A stretch of DNA of 64,000 nucleotides from Phlebotomus papatasi (lineage: Eukaryota; Arthropoda; Insecta; Diptera; Psychodidae), in assembly GCF_024763615.1 (NCBI RefSeq), contig NC_077225.1, positions 1,302,001 to 1,366,000 on the forward strand, written 5' to 3'. Of the stretch, positions 31,668 to 41,035 are shown one piece after another. Each line of letters starts with the position of its first letter. Within the stretch, counting starts at the first letter, position 1. The notes under the pieces are model-generated. The model did not search any database and had not been told where the DNA came from. It saw only the letters and a list, made by a program, of their open reading frames with translations. Both the position numbers and the translations under genes were made by a program.

Positions 31668-32249
31668 TTGACACGGGAGAGTCATGGACGGCTGGTCGAC
31701 CTGTCGAGAACCACCAAGCGGTGCAAATCCCGGAGGCGGGGACAGAGTGTACGAAGATGGAGATACATCCAAAGATCCGCCCGTGGTTGAAGCAATTCCT
31801 TGGTATTGCATTTGGGTACTCAATCCTTCCTTCAGGTAGTCTTGACGCCCAACACTAGTCACCTTTCCTTGTCCCCAATTATCCGACATTCCTCCTACAG
31901 TGAAGGGGTTTGTCTTTAGATCCATCCCAGGACGAGCGTTCCCCATAGCAACTTCAGGTTTAGGAACAGCTCCCATCCGGCGTGGAATTCCTTCTATCTG
32001 ACTTTTCTTCTCATCCAATGCCCTTACATGAGCTTGAGGAAGGGCATAAGCACCATCCTCAGAATTCGCATCGGACATTAGGGGCAGATTTTGTTGGCGT
32101 AATAATTCGATTTGTCTCGCCTGTTGTCTCGTGATTTCTTTGAGCTGCCGGATTTCTTCTTCAGTAGCGCTTATCCTTGAGACGGATAGCTCATCCATTC
32201 GTTTAAATAATGTTTCTCTCAAGGTCGCAAAATAATCTTCGTTTGTCAT
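31668..32249 (-). pseudogene. gag of the Osvaldo/Ulysses-like element, truncated
   Basis: Begins at ATG 32247-32249 (MTNEDYFATLRETLFKRMDEL), 18 bp after the primer site. It has a coiled-coil-like opening (ATEEEIRQLKEITRQQARQI), then a proline-, glycine- and serine-rich region. After about 195 residues it breaks at the foreign segment near 31667; the rest of the open frame to 31566 is antisense of the LINE fragment. Capsid and nucleocapsid parts are lost. Confidence 0.65.
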
Positions 32250-32267
32250 CGTTGGGTGCTGTAAGTT

Positions 32268-32285
32268 ATCCCACTTCTGACACCA
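32268..32285 (-). promoter_or_regulatory. Primer-binding site
   Basis: On the element strand TGGTGTCAGAAGTGGGAT begins two bases after the LTR end (CACGTAACA). The TGG start and position fit a tRNA primer site. Confidence 0.75.
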
Positions 32286-32502
32286 ATTGTTACGTGGGAT
32301 TCCAGAGTACCCCCACGTGTTACTTTTGCACCCTGACAAACAATTCCAAGGAAATAACACGACCAATAAGAACACTGTATAAAAATTCTTGTTATTGTAC
32401 TTTTATTTTAAAACCACCACGAACATGGGCTCTCTCGTCCTACATCGCCCCCTGCGCGTCTTCCTGCGCCTCCTACGACGCCGCCCACGCCTAGCTGACG
32501 AG

Positions 32503-33636
32503 CTAGTGGTTGTCCTGTCCCGAGTGGTTGTCCTGTCCCGAAGCTGCTCCTCCAAAACCACCACTCGACGGGCGAACCGGACTGAGGTCTCGGAGCCCGG
32601 AGAGATCCGCTCGGGATGGGGCCGTGAGGTAGCCGAACCCGTCTGGTGGCTGATAAGGTGCCGGCTTCTTTCGCTGCGGGGAAGACTGAGGGGAAGTTGG
32701 AAACTTGGGAGCACCACGCGGCGAAGGCCAGAGGTCGGGTGATGTCTCGATGAGGATTCCTCGAGCCTCTCCGACCCGCCGGAATTGCAACCGGACGGGT
32801 ATCTCCCGGGCAGGGCCCTGGATTGGCAGGGCAAAGTCCTGCCAGATGGAAAGCCTCGGCGGTCTGTCGTTGTGGCGGGCTACTTGTTGAGCTAACGACT
32901 GGCTCCGAAAGATGGCGCGTCTCCACGGAGAGAGCTCTGGGGATGTAACTCTCCACAAAGGGGAACGGATGATTCCCCGGGTATCTGGTGAAATTTCTGC
33001 GGTTACTGAGGACGACTGGTCGTGTTTTCTCGCGTTCTTAGCCTCACCCAATTCCGTCGGATCCTCTTGGCACCCAAAATTCACAACACCTTCCTCGGCC
33101 TGTCTCCAACACTCCTCGAGAGAAGTAGAGGGGGATGACCAATCACTAGTAGGAGTCCCGGTGGTGGTTGATGAGCAAGAGGGTTCACCTTCTGGTCCCA
33201 CCGACTCAGTATCGAGTCTAGAGTGTGAGCTTGTAACTTTCACCACTACTGAGGGTAGCCGCCTGGGAGGTGGTGTGTAAGAGTCTTTCTCCTCTGTCGG
33301 CACTGGAGAGGGTGTCCTTGGGGTTTTCACTAGCCGAGGGGGCTCAAAAGTCACCCTAATAGGTGGACTGCGCTGAATTGCCTCTCTCCTATTCTGCTGG
33401 GCCCTTTCACGCTCCTGTTGCCTCTTCTTCTTGACGCTTCTCCTGCGGCCTTGTGGTTCCGCCGGGAGTTTGGTGGGAGGTTGGATCAGTGGGATGATGT
33501 TTCCTCTGGAGGGCCCAGGTTGATCTGAGCTCACCGTTCCTTGCCTCCCAGCCTCTTCTCTCCTCTGCCGGAAGTACCGCAATCTCCGCAGCCTCTTCCT
33601 AACTTTCCAAATTCCTTGGTGTTGCCTCCTGTCCAT
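32503..33636 (-). CDS. 377-codon ORF wholly inside the 5' LTR
   Basis: Starts at ATG 33634-33636 and ends 215 bp before the inner LTR edge. The protein is arginine- and proline-rich. Residues 1-90 are strongly basic (RKRLRRLRYFRQRREE; RRRSVKKKRQQERERAQQNRR, quoted in parts). A Ser/Thr/Pro-rich middle carries acidic patches. The stretch SIWQDFALPIQGPAREIPVR around 265-285 looks folded. The tail ends in a tandem SGQDNH SGQDNH. I recognise no domain. Base composition is much GC-richer than the surroundings. In retroviruses an LTR-resident ORF is known (Sag of MMTV) and gives a precedent for position only. It might instead be an uncoded GC-rich frame, since opposite-strand frames are also long here. 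Confidence 0.45.
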   Translation of the reverse strand: MDRRQHQGIWKVRKRLRRLRYFRQRREEAGRQGTVSSDQPGPSRGNIIPLIQPPTKLPAEPQGRRRSVKKKRQQERERAQQNRREAIQRSPPIRVTFEPPRLVKTPRTPSPVPTEEKDSYTPPPRRLPSVVVKVTSSHSRLDTESVGPEGEPSCSSTTTGTPTSDWSSPSTSLEECWRQAEEGVVNFGCQEDPTELGEAKNARKHDQSSSVTAEISPDTRGIIRSPLWRVTSPELSPWRRAIFRSQSLAQQVARHNDRPPRLSIWQDFALPIQGPAREIPVRLQFRRVGEARGILIETSPDLWPSPRGAPKFPTSPQSSPQRKKPAPYQPPDGFGYLTAPSRADLSGLRDLSPVRPSSGGFGGAASGQDNHSGQDNH

Positions 33637-33709
33637 GCACTGGCGGGATTCTGTCAGGAGAATTTCCTCACGGATGGCACGATGGGACGGATCTTTCTAC
33701 CAAAGGGTG

Positions 33710-34080
33710 ATGGAAGACGGATGGCAGGCGAGAATCAGCGCCGTGAACCACCAGCAGTGTGAATGAAATGGCAGGCGGAACTTCAGCGCCGTGAACCAAT
33801 GTGGATGAGCGAGATGGCAGGCGGAATCACAGCCACCCGAGCGAGACAGCTAGCCCTGCCGAAAGAACAGTTGGTGCAGCTCTTGCTACGGCAGTGGAAG
33901 GAGGATGGCAGACGAGAATCAGCGCCGTGAACCAGCGAGTGTAACTGAGAGAGATGGTAGGCGAATATCTATGCACCGTAAACCACTCTCAACACTTACT
34001 CAGCAACTCCGTCTCTCGACAGAGTCTCAGGGCTTGTTTGGCAGGCGAGAATAATGCAATGCACCATGAACCAATTTTAA
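33710..34080 (-). repeat. Degenerate repeats in the LTR, 5' LTR copy
   Basis: Same six motif occurrences as in the other LTR, offset by 6305 bp, near 33721, 33769, 33815 (partial), 33906, 33954 and 34042. Confidence 0.7.
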
Positions 34081-34382
34081 CGAGAACCCAGGCGAGTGTA
34101 ACTATTGCTGTGACGTCGACACCTTTTGGGGGCCGGCAAAATGTGGTGTTCGCATGAATTTTAACTTTAATTTAAAAAATGTATTTAAATTCTCTTACGA
34201 GGAATTTTATAATTTTAAAGTTGAAAAAAAATGTTTTAGATGATTGGGGGAAAGTGTTGGAAATATTTGTAGAGCGTCTCACCCATATATCGATTATTAC
34301 TTAATTAAATTGTGTAATTTTTTACCCATACCATCAATAAAGAACTAAATTTAAACTTAAATTTTATTTTTCTATTGTTCGC

Positions 34383-34386
<4 letters not shown>

Positions 34387-34436
<50 letters not shown>

Positions 34437-34460
34437 AATATATATATATATATATATATT
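34387..34460. repeat. (TA)n tract, right part, interrupted
   Basis: TA repeats with an agaa interruption, continuing the tract into which the large-LTR element inserted. Confidence 0.9.
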
Positions 34461-34543
34461 CTTAACTTAGTTTTCTCTATTTTACTCTTCTCAGTCATAG
34501 TAACATTTGAAATATATTAGAATGAAAGACGACACTATCCACA

Positions 34544-34674
34544 TTAATGTTAAAATTCCACAGAGTAATAAAAGGAAATGCGTGAAAGGGCATTGTTCAC
34601 AAAAATCTCCAAACTCACACGGGGGAGACTGCATTTCTCACTAATTTTGTTCCGGATAGGAACATGCCTTTTCT
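34544..34674 (+). repeat. 131-bp direct repeat, copy outside the large-LTR element
   Basis: Identical by eye to 30923-31053. It lies 158 bp beyond the 5' LTR. Confidence 0.85.
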
Positions 34675-35084
34675 TCAATATATGAGAATTGTATGTAAAA
34701 CCCCACGAGCAAAAATTATAAAGTTTAGGCTTAGATTTTTGCACTATAAGTGATCCAAAATTAGAAATTATCCGTCTCATCAAGCAGATATATAATCCAA
34801 ATATGCTTTAAGATAGTTTCATCCTTTAAGGATCATTAGTTTACTTAATAATCATGCCAATCCTTGGGCATAACATTCAGATACAAAATTTCTCATTGAA
34901 CACTAAATTGCATATTTTTAGGGATAGTTTTTTATCATAAATATCTGTAGTTTATTATTCATATATGCAAGATCATTTTTCTACACTATCAAACTGTAAC
35001 TATACTTGATATCGTTAGTCCAATCCTTATAGTGTAAGAAAAAACCATATAAATCCTTTATCATGTCTCATAGCATCTTCATCT
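34675..35084. other. No gene seen
   Basis: AT-rich sequence with no ORF or repeat I can relate to others in the window. Confidence 0.4.
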
Positions 35085-35440
35085 TCAATAAGTCAATGAA
35101 TAAAAAAAAGTAAGATGTCCAAAAAAAAGTTTCTTCTACAAATTGTACCATTTGAGTTCCTCTAACGAACAGTCCATGTGCGAGAATTGTGGGTCACTCC
35201 TGGTCCCAGCAGTAGATGGCCAAAAAAAGACGTTGTAAGATGTGTCTTCCTCGACATAAATGGTTCTGGATGACCATGGTTTATCCATAGCAGAATAAGT
35301 ATACCAGATTCTAAAAGCTTATGAACCAAGCTTTCCAACAATAGTCTACTCATCCAATTATGTTCATCAGAAGCTGAGATATAACACTCCAAACTTTCAA
35401 CCTCTTCTACTGACAGAATATATGATCTCATCCAATATAT
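35085..35440 (-). repeat. Dispersed repeat R2, copy 2
   Basis: Reverse complement of 4594-4945 with scattered differences. In this copy the common frame (MRSYILSVEEVESLECYIS..., reading to PFMSRKTHL) is open through the point where copy 1 has a stop, then degenerates. Probably an exon of an unidentified element. Confidence 0.6.
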
Positions 35441-35463
35441 GTGTGTGTGTGTGTGTGTGTGTG
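35438..35463. repeat. (TG)n microsatellite
   Basis: About thirteen TG units at the edge of repeat R2. Confidence 0.9.
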
Positions 35464-35700
35464 AAATGATATGTAATAAAATCATTTTTTTATATACTTT
35501 ATATATATTAAACAGATTCTTTAAACACATCTGATGAAATAGCCCTATATTTTAGACTCAAAAGGTGATGTTACCCCTTAATTAAGAGTTTTCAAGAATT
35601 GATAACAAAAATTAGCTGGTTTTTCGAGTTTTTTTTTTCTTTTCCTTTTAAGAAAAACAAACGACTAAGATTCTTAATATTTTATAATTTGGTTTTGCAG

Positions 35701-35981
35701 ATGAGCTTGTGGAGAGTTTCAAAGAGTTGGGATGCAACATGTCTCTCAAAATGCACTTTTTGCATTCGCATCTTAACTCTTTCCCGGAAAATCTCGGTGC
35801 CTTCAGCGATGAGCAAGGGGAGCGATTCCACCAGGATATCCATACCATGGAAAAAAGGTACCAAGGACGGTGGAACCCCAAGATGATGGGGGATTATGTG
35901 TGGTTCCTCATGAGAGAAGCCCACAATGTTTATAAAAGAAAACCACGCACTGGATGCGTTACAAGGCATTCTAATAAATAG
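35701..35981 (+). pseudogene. Exon of an arthropod repeat-associated protein family (C-terminal part)
   Basis: The frame ends at a TAG at 35979-35981 and is open from a good splice-acceptor context (ttggttttgcag, ending 35700), giving about 93 residues: ELVESFKELGCNMSLK, FLHSHLNSFPENLGAFSDEQ, GERFHQDIHTMEKRYQGRWN. This motif string recurs in many arthropod genomes in a multicopy protein probably derived from a DNA transposon. Its role is unknown. No upstream exon is found on this strand within the preceding kilobase, so I take it as a displaced last exon. Related N-terminal material may be at 3694-4248. Confidence 0.6.
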
Positions 35982-36825
35982 CAGTTACATTTTTTTGCAC
36001 TTCATTTGTTTTTCTTTTAATTTAATTTTTTTTTTATTCAAACGATAAAAGATATCGACTTTCGGTCTTCAGTCACCACCTCACAAGTCAAAATTCCCTA
36101 GCGAAACAACTTGCCTGCATTACCCTCACCGTTTTCATTCCCTTTAAAATATGTTTTATTTTTTACTTATCTCAAATTTGGTCCTAGAGGTTTCGTTCAT
36201 TTTGGGATATGTTTTGGAGGTACTCCGGCACAACATTTCACTCACATATACCTTTTAACGAAAAAATCGCCATTTTCAACTTTATTCAAGGTCAAAGTTC
36301 AACGATACTGAAAAGGGCCTAATTTTCATCTGATTTGGTCAATTTAATTGATTGAATTTTAATTTAATTAATTTAAAGTACTCTCTTCTTGAACAATTTT
36401 CAACTTTAGAATTTAGGCCTTTTCAACTAATTTGGTAAAATTTGAATGGTTTGAAAATTTTAAACCAACATCATCGATCACAATTGGTAAGGAATCTTTT
36501 TATTGTCGAATATTTCAATTTATTTTCTGAATTAATTTCTAAGGTTTAACAAAAAATGAAATTGTGAACAAGGTTTTATCCATTTCCAACCAATTCAAAT
36601 TCTTAATTTTATGCTCAAATGCATAACTAAAGGACCTTTAAAACTGATCTTGGAAATTTCGGAAGGAATTGATGAAAGGTATTGGTGTCTGAGGTCGAAT
36701 AATTTAGTCTGCATTGTCTAACTTTTAAACACATCCATAAATGAAAAATGTCCTTGATTTAGAACACGAGTTTTTCTCAAGAGTTAATTCTGGAGGGAAA
36801 TAAGTGAGTTAAAAGGGAAACACAT
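35982..36825. other. No gene seen; contains a weak R3-type fragment
   Basis: AT-rich. A segment near 36170-36260 (ttttgggatatgttttggagg) resembles repeat R3 around 5160-5220. Confidence 0.35.
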
Positions 36826-37143
36826 TTGGTATTTGCAATCCTTGAACTTACTGTTGGGGGACTTGTCAGAACATTTCAAGTCACAAACACCATCTTCTTG
36901 GCTATAAAAATGAGGAAATCCTTGTCTTTCGACCAGATGATTACCGTATGGTGGAGGGAGTGTGTGGGATGTATGGGTGAAAAGTCCAATAGGACGGTCT
37001 CTAAAAAATATTCTAAACTGAAAGTCATCGATTGTTTAGTTCTTCAGATATTCCCAAAAGAATGGTTTCTGGAGGATAAGAAAATTCATGTAGAGGAAAT
37101 TTTAGTGTCACTTGGAGTCCTTATATTAACTTACAGAGGATAG
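36826..37143 (+). repeat. Dispersed repeat R3, plus-strand unit
   Basis: Translates with the R3 core (KYSKLKVIDCLVLQIF.KEWFLED) seen twice at 5040-5560. There is no ATG at the start of the frame and no domain. Confidence 0.45.
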
Positions 37144-37499
37144 TGAGAACATTTGAAGTCGATATCATCATCCATATGTCCAGAAAATAATATTTTTTGA
37201 AAAAAATTGCTCTAAGCTAGAGATGTCGTATTTTTAGAAAATGGCTAAAATAAAAGAAATTGGGTATTTAAAGGAATCGGATCAGGATGTCATCTATGAA
37301 CGAAATGTAGTCCTAAGTGGTATCTATTGTGTGCTGAAGAGAGTACATTGATATTTAGTTTAGTTTAATTTATATGATTTTTTAAAATGCTCCTCTAAGG
37401 TATTTTTTTGAGAATTTTTAGATAGACTTGATTTCTTCGCACCCAAGGAATTTTTCTACAAAAATCAAGTACATTACAAAGGTGAAGCACAACTAATTA

Positions 37500-37745
37500 C
37501 CTTTCAAACGGACCTAAATTTATTAATTTATGTTCACTAGAACTCGCGATATAACGGATAATATAAGGCAAAGCAGAGAAAATATTAAAAAAAAAATAAT
37601 TAACAAAAATCGAGACGTCTATGAACAAAACCAAAAACAGATTCTTGATCAGGAGACTCAGCCCTATCTAACGTACCATGTGCGATCCGTGTGCCAAAAA
37701 AAAGTTGTCAATTTGTTGCATAGTGTAATGGTATCAATTTTTCCG
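37500..37745 (+). repeat. Diverged fragment of the foldback-arm family
   Basis: Words ttcactagaac, aaggcaaag.aga.aa, gatcaggagactca and aaaaaagttgtcaatttgttgcatagt occur in the same order at 52665-52850 and 55675-55860, so this is an older relative of the arms of the foldback-like element. Confidence 0.6.
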
Positions 37746-38159
37746 GACTTCTCGGTCAAAGATTTACAGTGCTTGCAGCAGCGTGAATCAGTTGATTCTT
37801 CGGTTTTTCTTTGGCTTGACTCTATTCGATCTTTCTTTTTTTCCCCGTGAATGATATTGGGAGTTCCATCTCGGCTGTACATTTAATTCAAATATGGCAT
37901 CGCAATACTTAGGTCATTTTCATATGGATGCTTAACAATTTTGTAGTGAATTTCGTCTAAATTCCAAAACTCAATAGTTCGGAGAGGTCTCTGATAATAA
38001 ATATTGATAAAGTTTTCGAATCAATTGGGTAAGTGAAGAAACTTTCTTTACTCTCGTATCTTTTGCCGAAAAATCCTGCTTCTTCATTTCTGTACCCAAA
38101 TCCAATTATTTTAACAACCTCATCATCACTCTTTAACAAGCAGTACCTGTCTCCCTCTT

Positions 38160-39050
38160 TCATGTTGAGTTCAAGTTTATTGAACCCAAATTTGAGGAAC
38201 CCAAAATTGATCTATTTTGATTTCTTTTTCTACTGAATTGGTTACCAAAATTTTCCACATTGGTGTTTAGCATATTTATTTGTTTTTCTTCTTGAATTCT
38301 GTTCACAATTTGAGGGATTACCGCGGAGTGTGAATTGACGTTCTTTTTGATCATATGCAGAAAGTTCACAAAAACTGAAAACTCTTCCAGGGCTCCATGC
38401 TTCTCAACGTCTTTTGAGATATGCAGCAAATTGTGAACGTTGAAAGTCACTTGGTCACTACCATATAATCTTGGGTAGTCTTCAACAAATTTGCTTAGCA
38501 TTGTGTTTGCATAATGGATGCATTGACAAACACTTTGGATGACAGTAGTCGTATTGCAACAAATAATAACAAGAAATGCTCATAGTATTCTTGTTTTAGG
38601 ATTTTTTTTAAGACGACCTGTCCAGAGTACAGAAGAAATTGTTTAGCCTGTGTCGCCTTCCAATTTTTCACGTACACAAGACTGTCAGGTCGTCTGCCAA
38701 ACTCTGATGGGAAAAACGTGCTTTTGCTTAAATGCTCTATATTAAGCTGTTCCCTTTGTCGTGGAGTCAGTTTTAAAGTTAATGATCGCTTAGGATTCAT
38801 CCACAGTACTCCCATAGCTCGTACTACACCTAGATAAATTAGGTGCATGGGGCAAAGGGGGAGTTGAGATACCATATTGACATTGGCCATCTCCAGTCCA
38901 AATGGATATGGATGCTTATGATGATTTGGATCTGTTTTTGACGGAAAGCGTCATCAGACCGTAGTTCACCGCAACTTGTAGCATAGACTACTCTACTATT
39001 GGCGGTGATCCCAACCTGGTCACATTTTCCACGTCCATGATCAGGGTTGG
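38160..39050 (-). pseudogene. Tnp2/DUF4218-like transposase relic
   Basis: Read from 39050 downwards. First comes a CEKCDQxG-type segment (RGKCDQVGI, then RSDDAFRQK) at about 39040-38930. The next piece (38890-38495) has LCPMHLIYLGVVRAMGVLWM and NWKATQAKQFLLYSGQVVLKK. A one-base shift near 38500 leads into 38501-38160 with FVEDYPRLYGSDQVTFNVHNLLHISKDVEKHG and LEEFSVFVNFLHMIKK. This order is characteristic of DUF4218/Tnp2-type proteins of CACTA-related insect elements. It is broken in at least two places and lacks most of the catalytic part. Confidence 0.65.
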
Positions 39051-39673
39051 GCGGATTTTTTACATTTTACATTTTACATCATTTTTTACATAGTAAAAAA
39101 ACCTTTAACATGGGCTACATTTTTAACATGTAAAGTTAAAATGTAAAAAATGTAAAATTGACCAATTGATATGCAGATCACATTTCAAATACAATCTTTT
39201 GTCTTGTGGTCAATAAAAGATGGCTCTGTAATCAGTAAACTGTTTTCACTTTCTGCTGTATTGTCGCCGAAATTGCATGGTGAAATTTACATGGTGCTAA
39301 CCCCAAATTTAAATATTCCACAACCTGGTTGAACCAATATGGGATATTGGGGATATATAGTAGGTACTTTTTCGCCAGTAAGCACTTTGTCACAGTAAGC
39401 AATTATGAATCTATGGATCTGCAAAATGAGTATTATTTCGTAACCTTTAGTCTGACGAATCAGAATACCATATTAGATTCTTTACTGACCAGATTATCTG
39501 CAAGTTATTAAAAGAATTTCTCGGCAAGGTGAACAATTATGGAGTTCGTAAAAAAATTGTCAACGATAAGAGAAATTGTTTTACATTATTTTATGTATTT
39601 CCTGTATCAATATTTGATATTTTTCACTGAAAGTCAATCTTTTAAATAAGATATGTTGTAATATCTTTTTTAG

Positions 39674-39803
39674 TATTTAGTGAAAACGGAGTAAGACCCT
39701 ATTTCGCCTCTTTCAATTTTTATTCGCTACTAGTAGTGAGTAAAAAGTAGCGAATAAAAATTGAAAGAGGCGAAATAGGGTCTTACTCCGTTTTCACTAA
39801 ATA
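39674..39803. repeat. Perfect palindrome, 58-bp arms, 14-bp spacer
   Basis: The left arm starts tatttagtgaaaacggagta at 39674 and is matched base for base by the reverse complement ending at 39803. The spacer is agtagtgagtaaaa. It could be a foldback MITE; the flanks (A/T-rich) show no clear target duplication. Confidence 0.92.
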
Positions 39804-41035
39804 TTTTTTTTAACAATGTTTTCTCAACAAAAAATTATTTCAATAATTAAAATTCAATAATTTTAATCATTAATTAAAATTAATTCTCGGATTTGGTGAA
39901 AAGGCTTACTTTTTTCCGCAATGTAAGTACCCATTCCCCCTCATATTTTACAAACATTTTACAACCGGGCATCTCATCATTAACATTTGCATGACGTCGA
40001 CGCCTCAACATTAAAATAATAACGCCTAATCATTTCCATGACGTCGAATTATTCAAGTGCAAACGACTACTTCACAACCTCGTGTCTGGTGCTATTTGAG
40101 TCTAGGGGAGTCACAGTCGAAAACCAGTTTTCATATGGAGTGAAAGGAACACCTATTGACATTTTAAGAACTCAATATCTTTTTATATTTTATTAGATGC
40201 ATATAAATAAATTTCTACATTTTGACAAAAATAGCAATAGGGGTTCCCTGTCGAAGAGGTGTTCCTTCTACCCTACATAAGATCAATTCTGTCGTCTCTT
40301 ACTTAACTGATTTTGAGGATTAATTGGGCATAATTGTAAACGACATTAAGGTCACGAATTATTGTTGTTAAAATTTAAAGTTCTATATTATTCAATTTTA
40401 AGGTTATTAAAATGAAACAAATTGATTTAGACAACAATTCCTATAGAAATTACGATATTGTATCGATTTTTTAATGTAATCTGCAAATGATCCGATAGTT
40501 ACACGTTTCAATTGTTTTAGTGTGTTTTACATTAAGAACACAAAATCCTAAATTTTTCCAGGAATTCTTGAGTTTTGATTGACTTTTTAAATAGAGTAGA
40601 GAAAAGACTCTACTGTATACAAAAAACGGCTAGTTTGTTCAACTCTTATATTTCAAACACTTTCTTTTAGATTGAATCTCTGGCTAAATGATGATCAAGA
40701 ATACAGATAATTTTTTTTACAGTAGAGTTTCGCAAATTCGAACGACGACGACGATTAACTTCAAAATACCAATTGTTAAAAAATCATGTTGTGGATAATC
40801 GAAAATCATATTTCTGTACTTTTCTAAACATTTTATATACACTACGAGACAATAAAATGGCAAGGAAAGGATTTGCTAGAAACCACGACCGTTTGATTCA
40901 AAGCAGAATTTAATCTCGCACAAATTTTGTTAGTTTTGAAAATACAGTGCCCGCTTTCTAATCCGGATCGGCGTAATCCGGTCGAGTTCTCGATAGTTAC
41001 ATTTAAAATACTTTTGAGGTTACGTATACATGTGT
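39804..41035. other. No gene seen
   Basis: AT-rich with scattered short frames. A pair of gacgtcga words lies near 39993 and 40041. No ORF or RNA gene is supported. Confidence 0.4.

Larger units (their letters stand above)
25990..34386 (-). mobile_element. Osvaldo/Ulysses-like Ty3/gypsy element with 2.1-kb LTRs, internally rearranged
   Basis: Read on the minus strand: 5' LTR (34386-32288), primer site, truncated gag, about 1.2 kb of foreign DNA, pol from within RT to its stop, polypurine tract, 3' LTR (28081-25990). LTR termini are TGTGGCGAAC and CACGTAACA. The LTRs differ by one 7-bp indel and about four substitutions in 2.1 kb, so the insertion is young. Both flanks are (TA)n, so the target duplication cannot be resolved. 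Very long LTRs are known for Ulysses of Drosophila virilis, and the integrase style agrees. Protease and the first part of RT are missing, so this copy is non-autonomous. Confidence 0.88.
32288..34386 (-). repeat. 5' LTR (2099 bp)
   Basis: Partner of 25990-28081. Contains an intact LTR ORF and the U3 repeat cluster. An ataaa-type signal (aataaagaac) occurs near 34337 on the plus strand and TTTATTTT near 32400. Confidence 0.92.
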
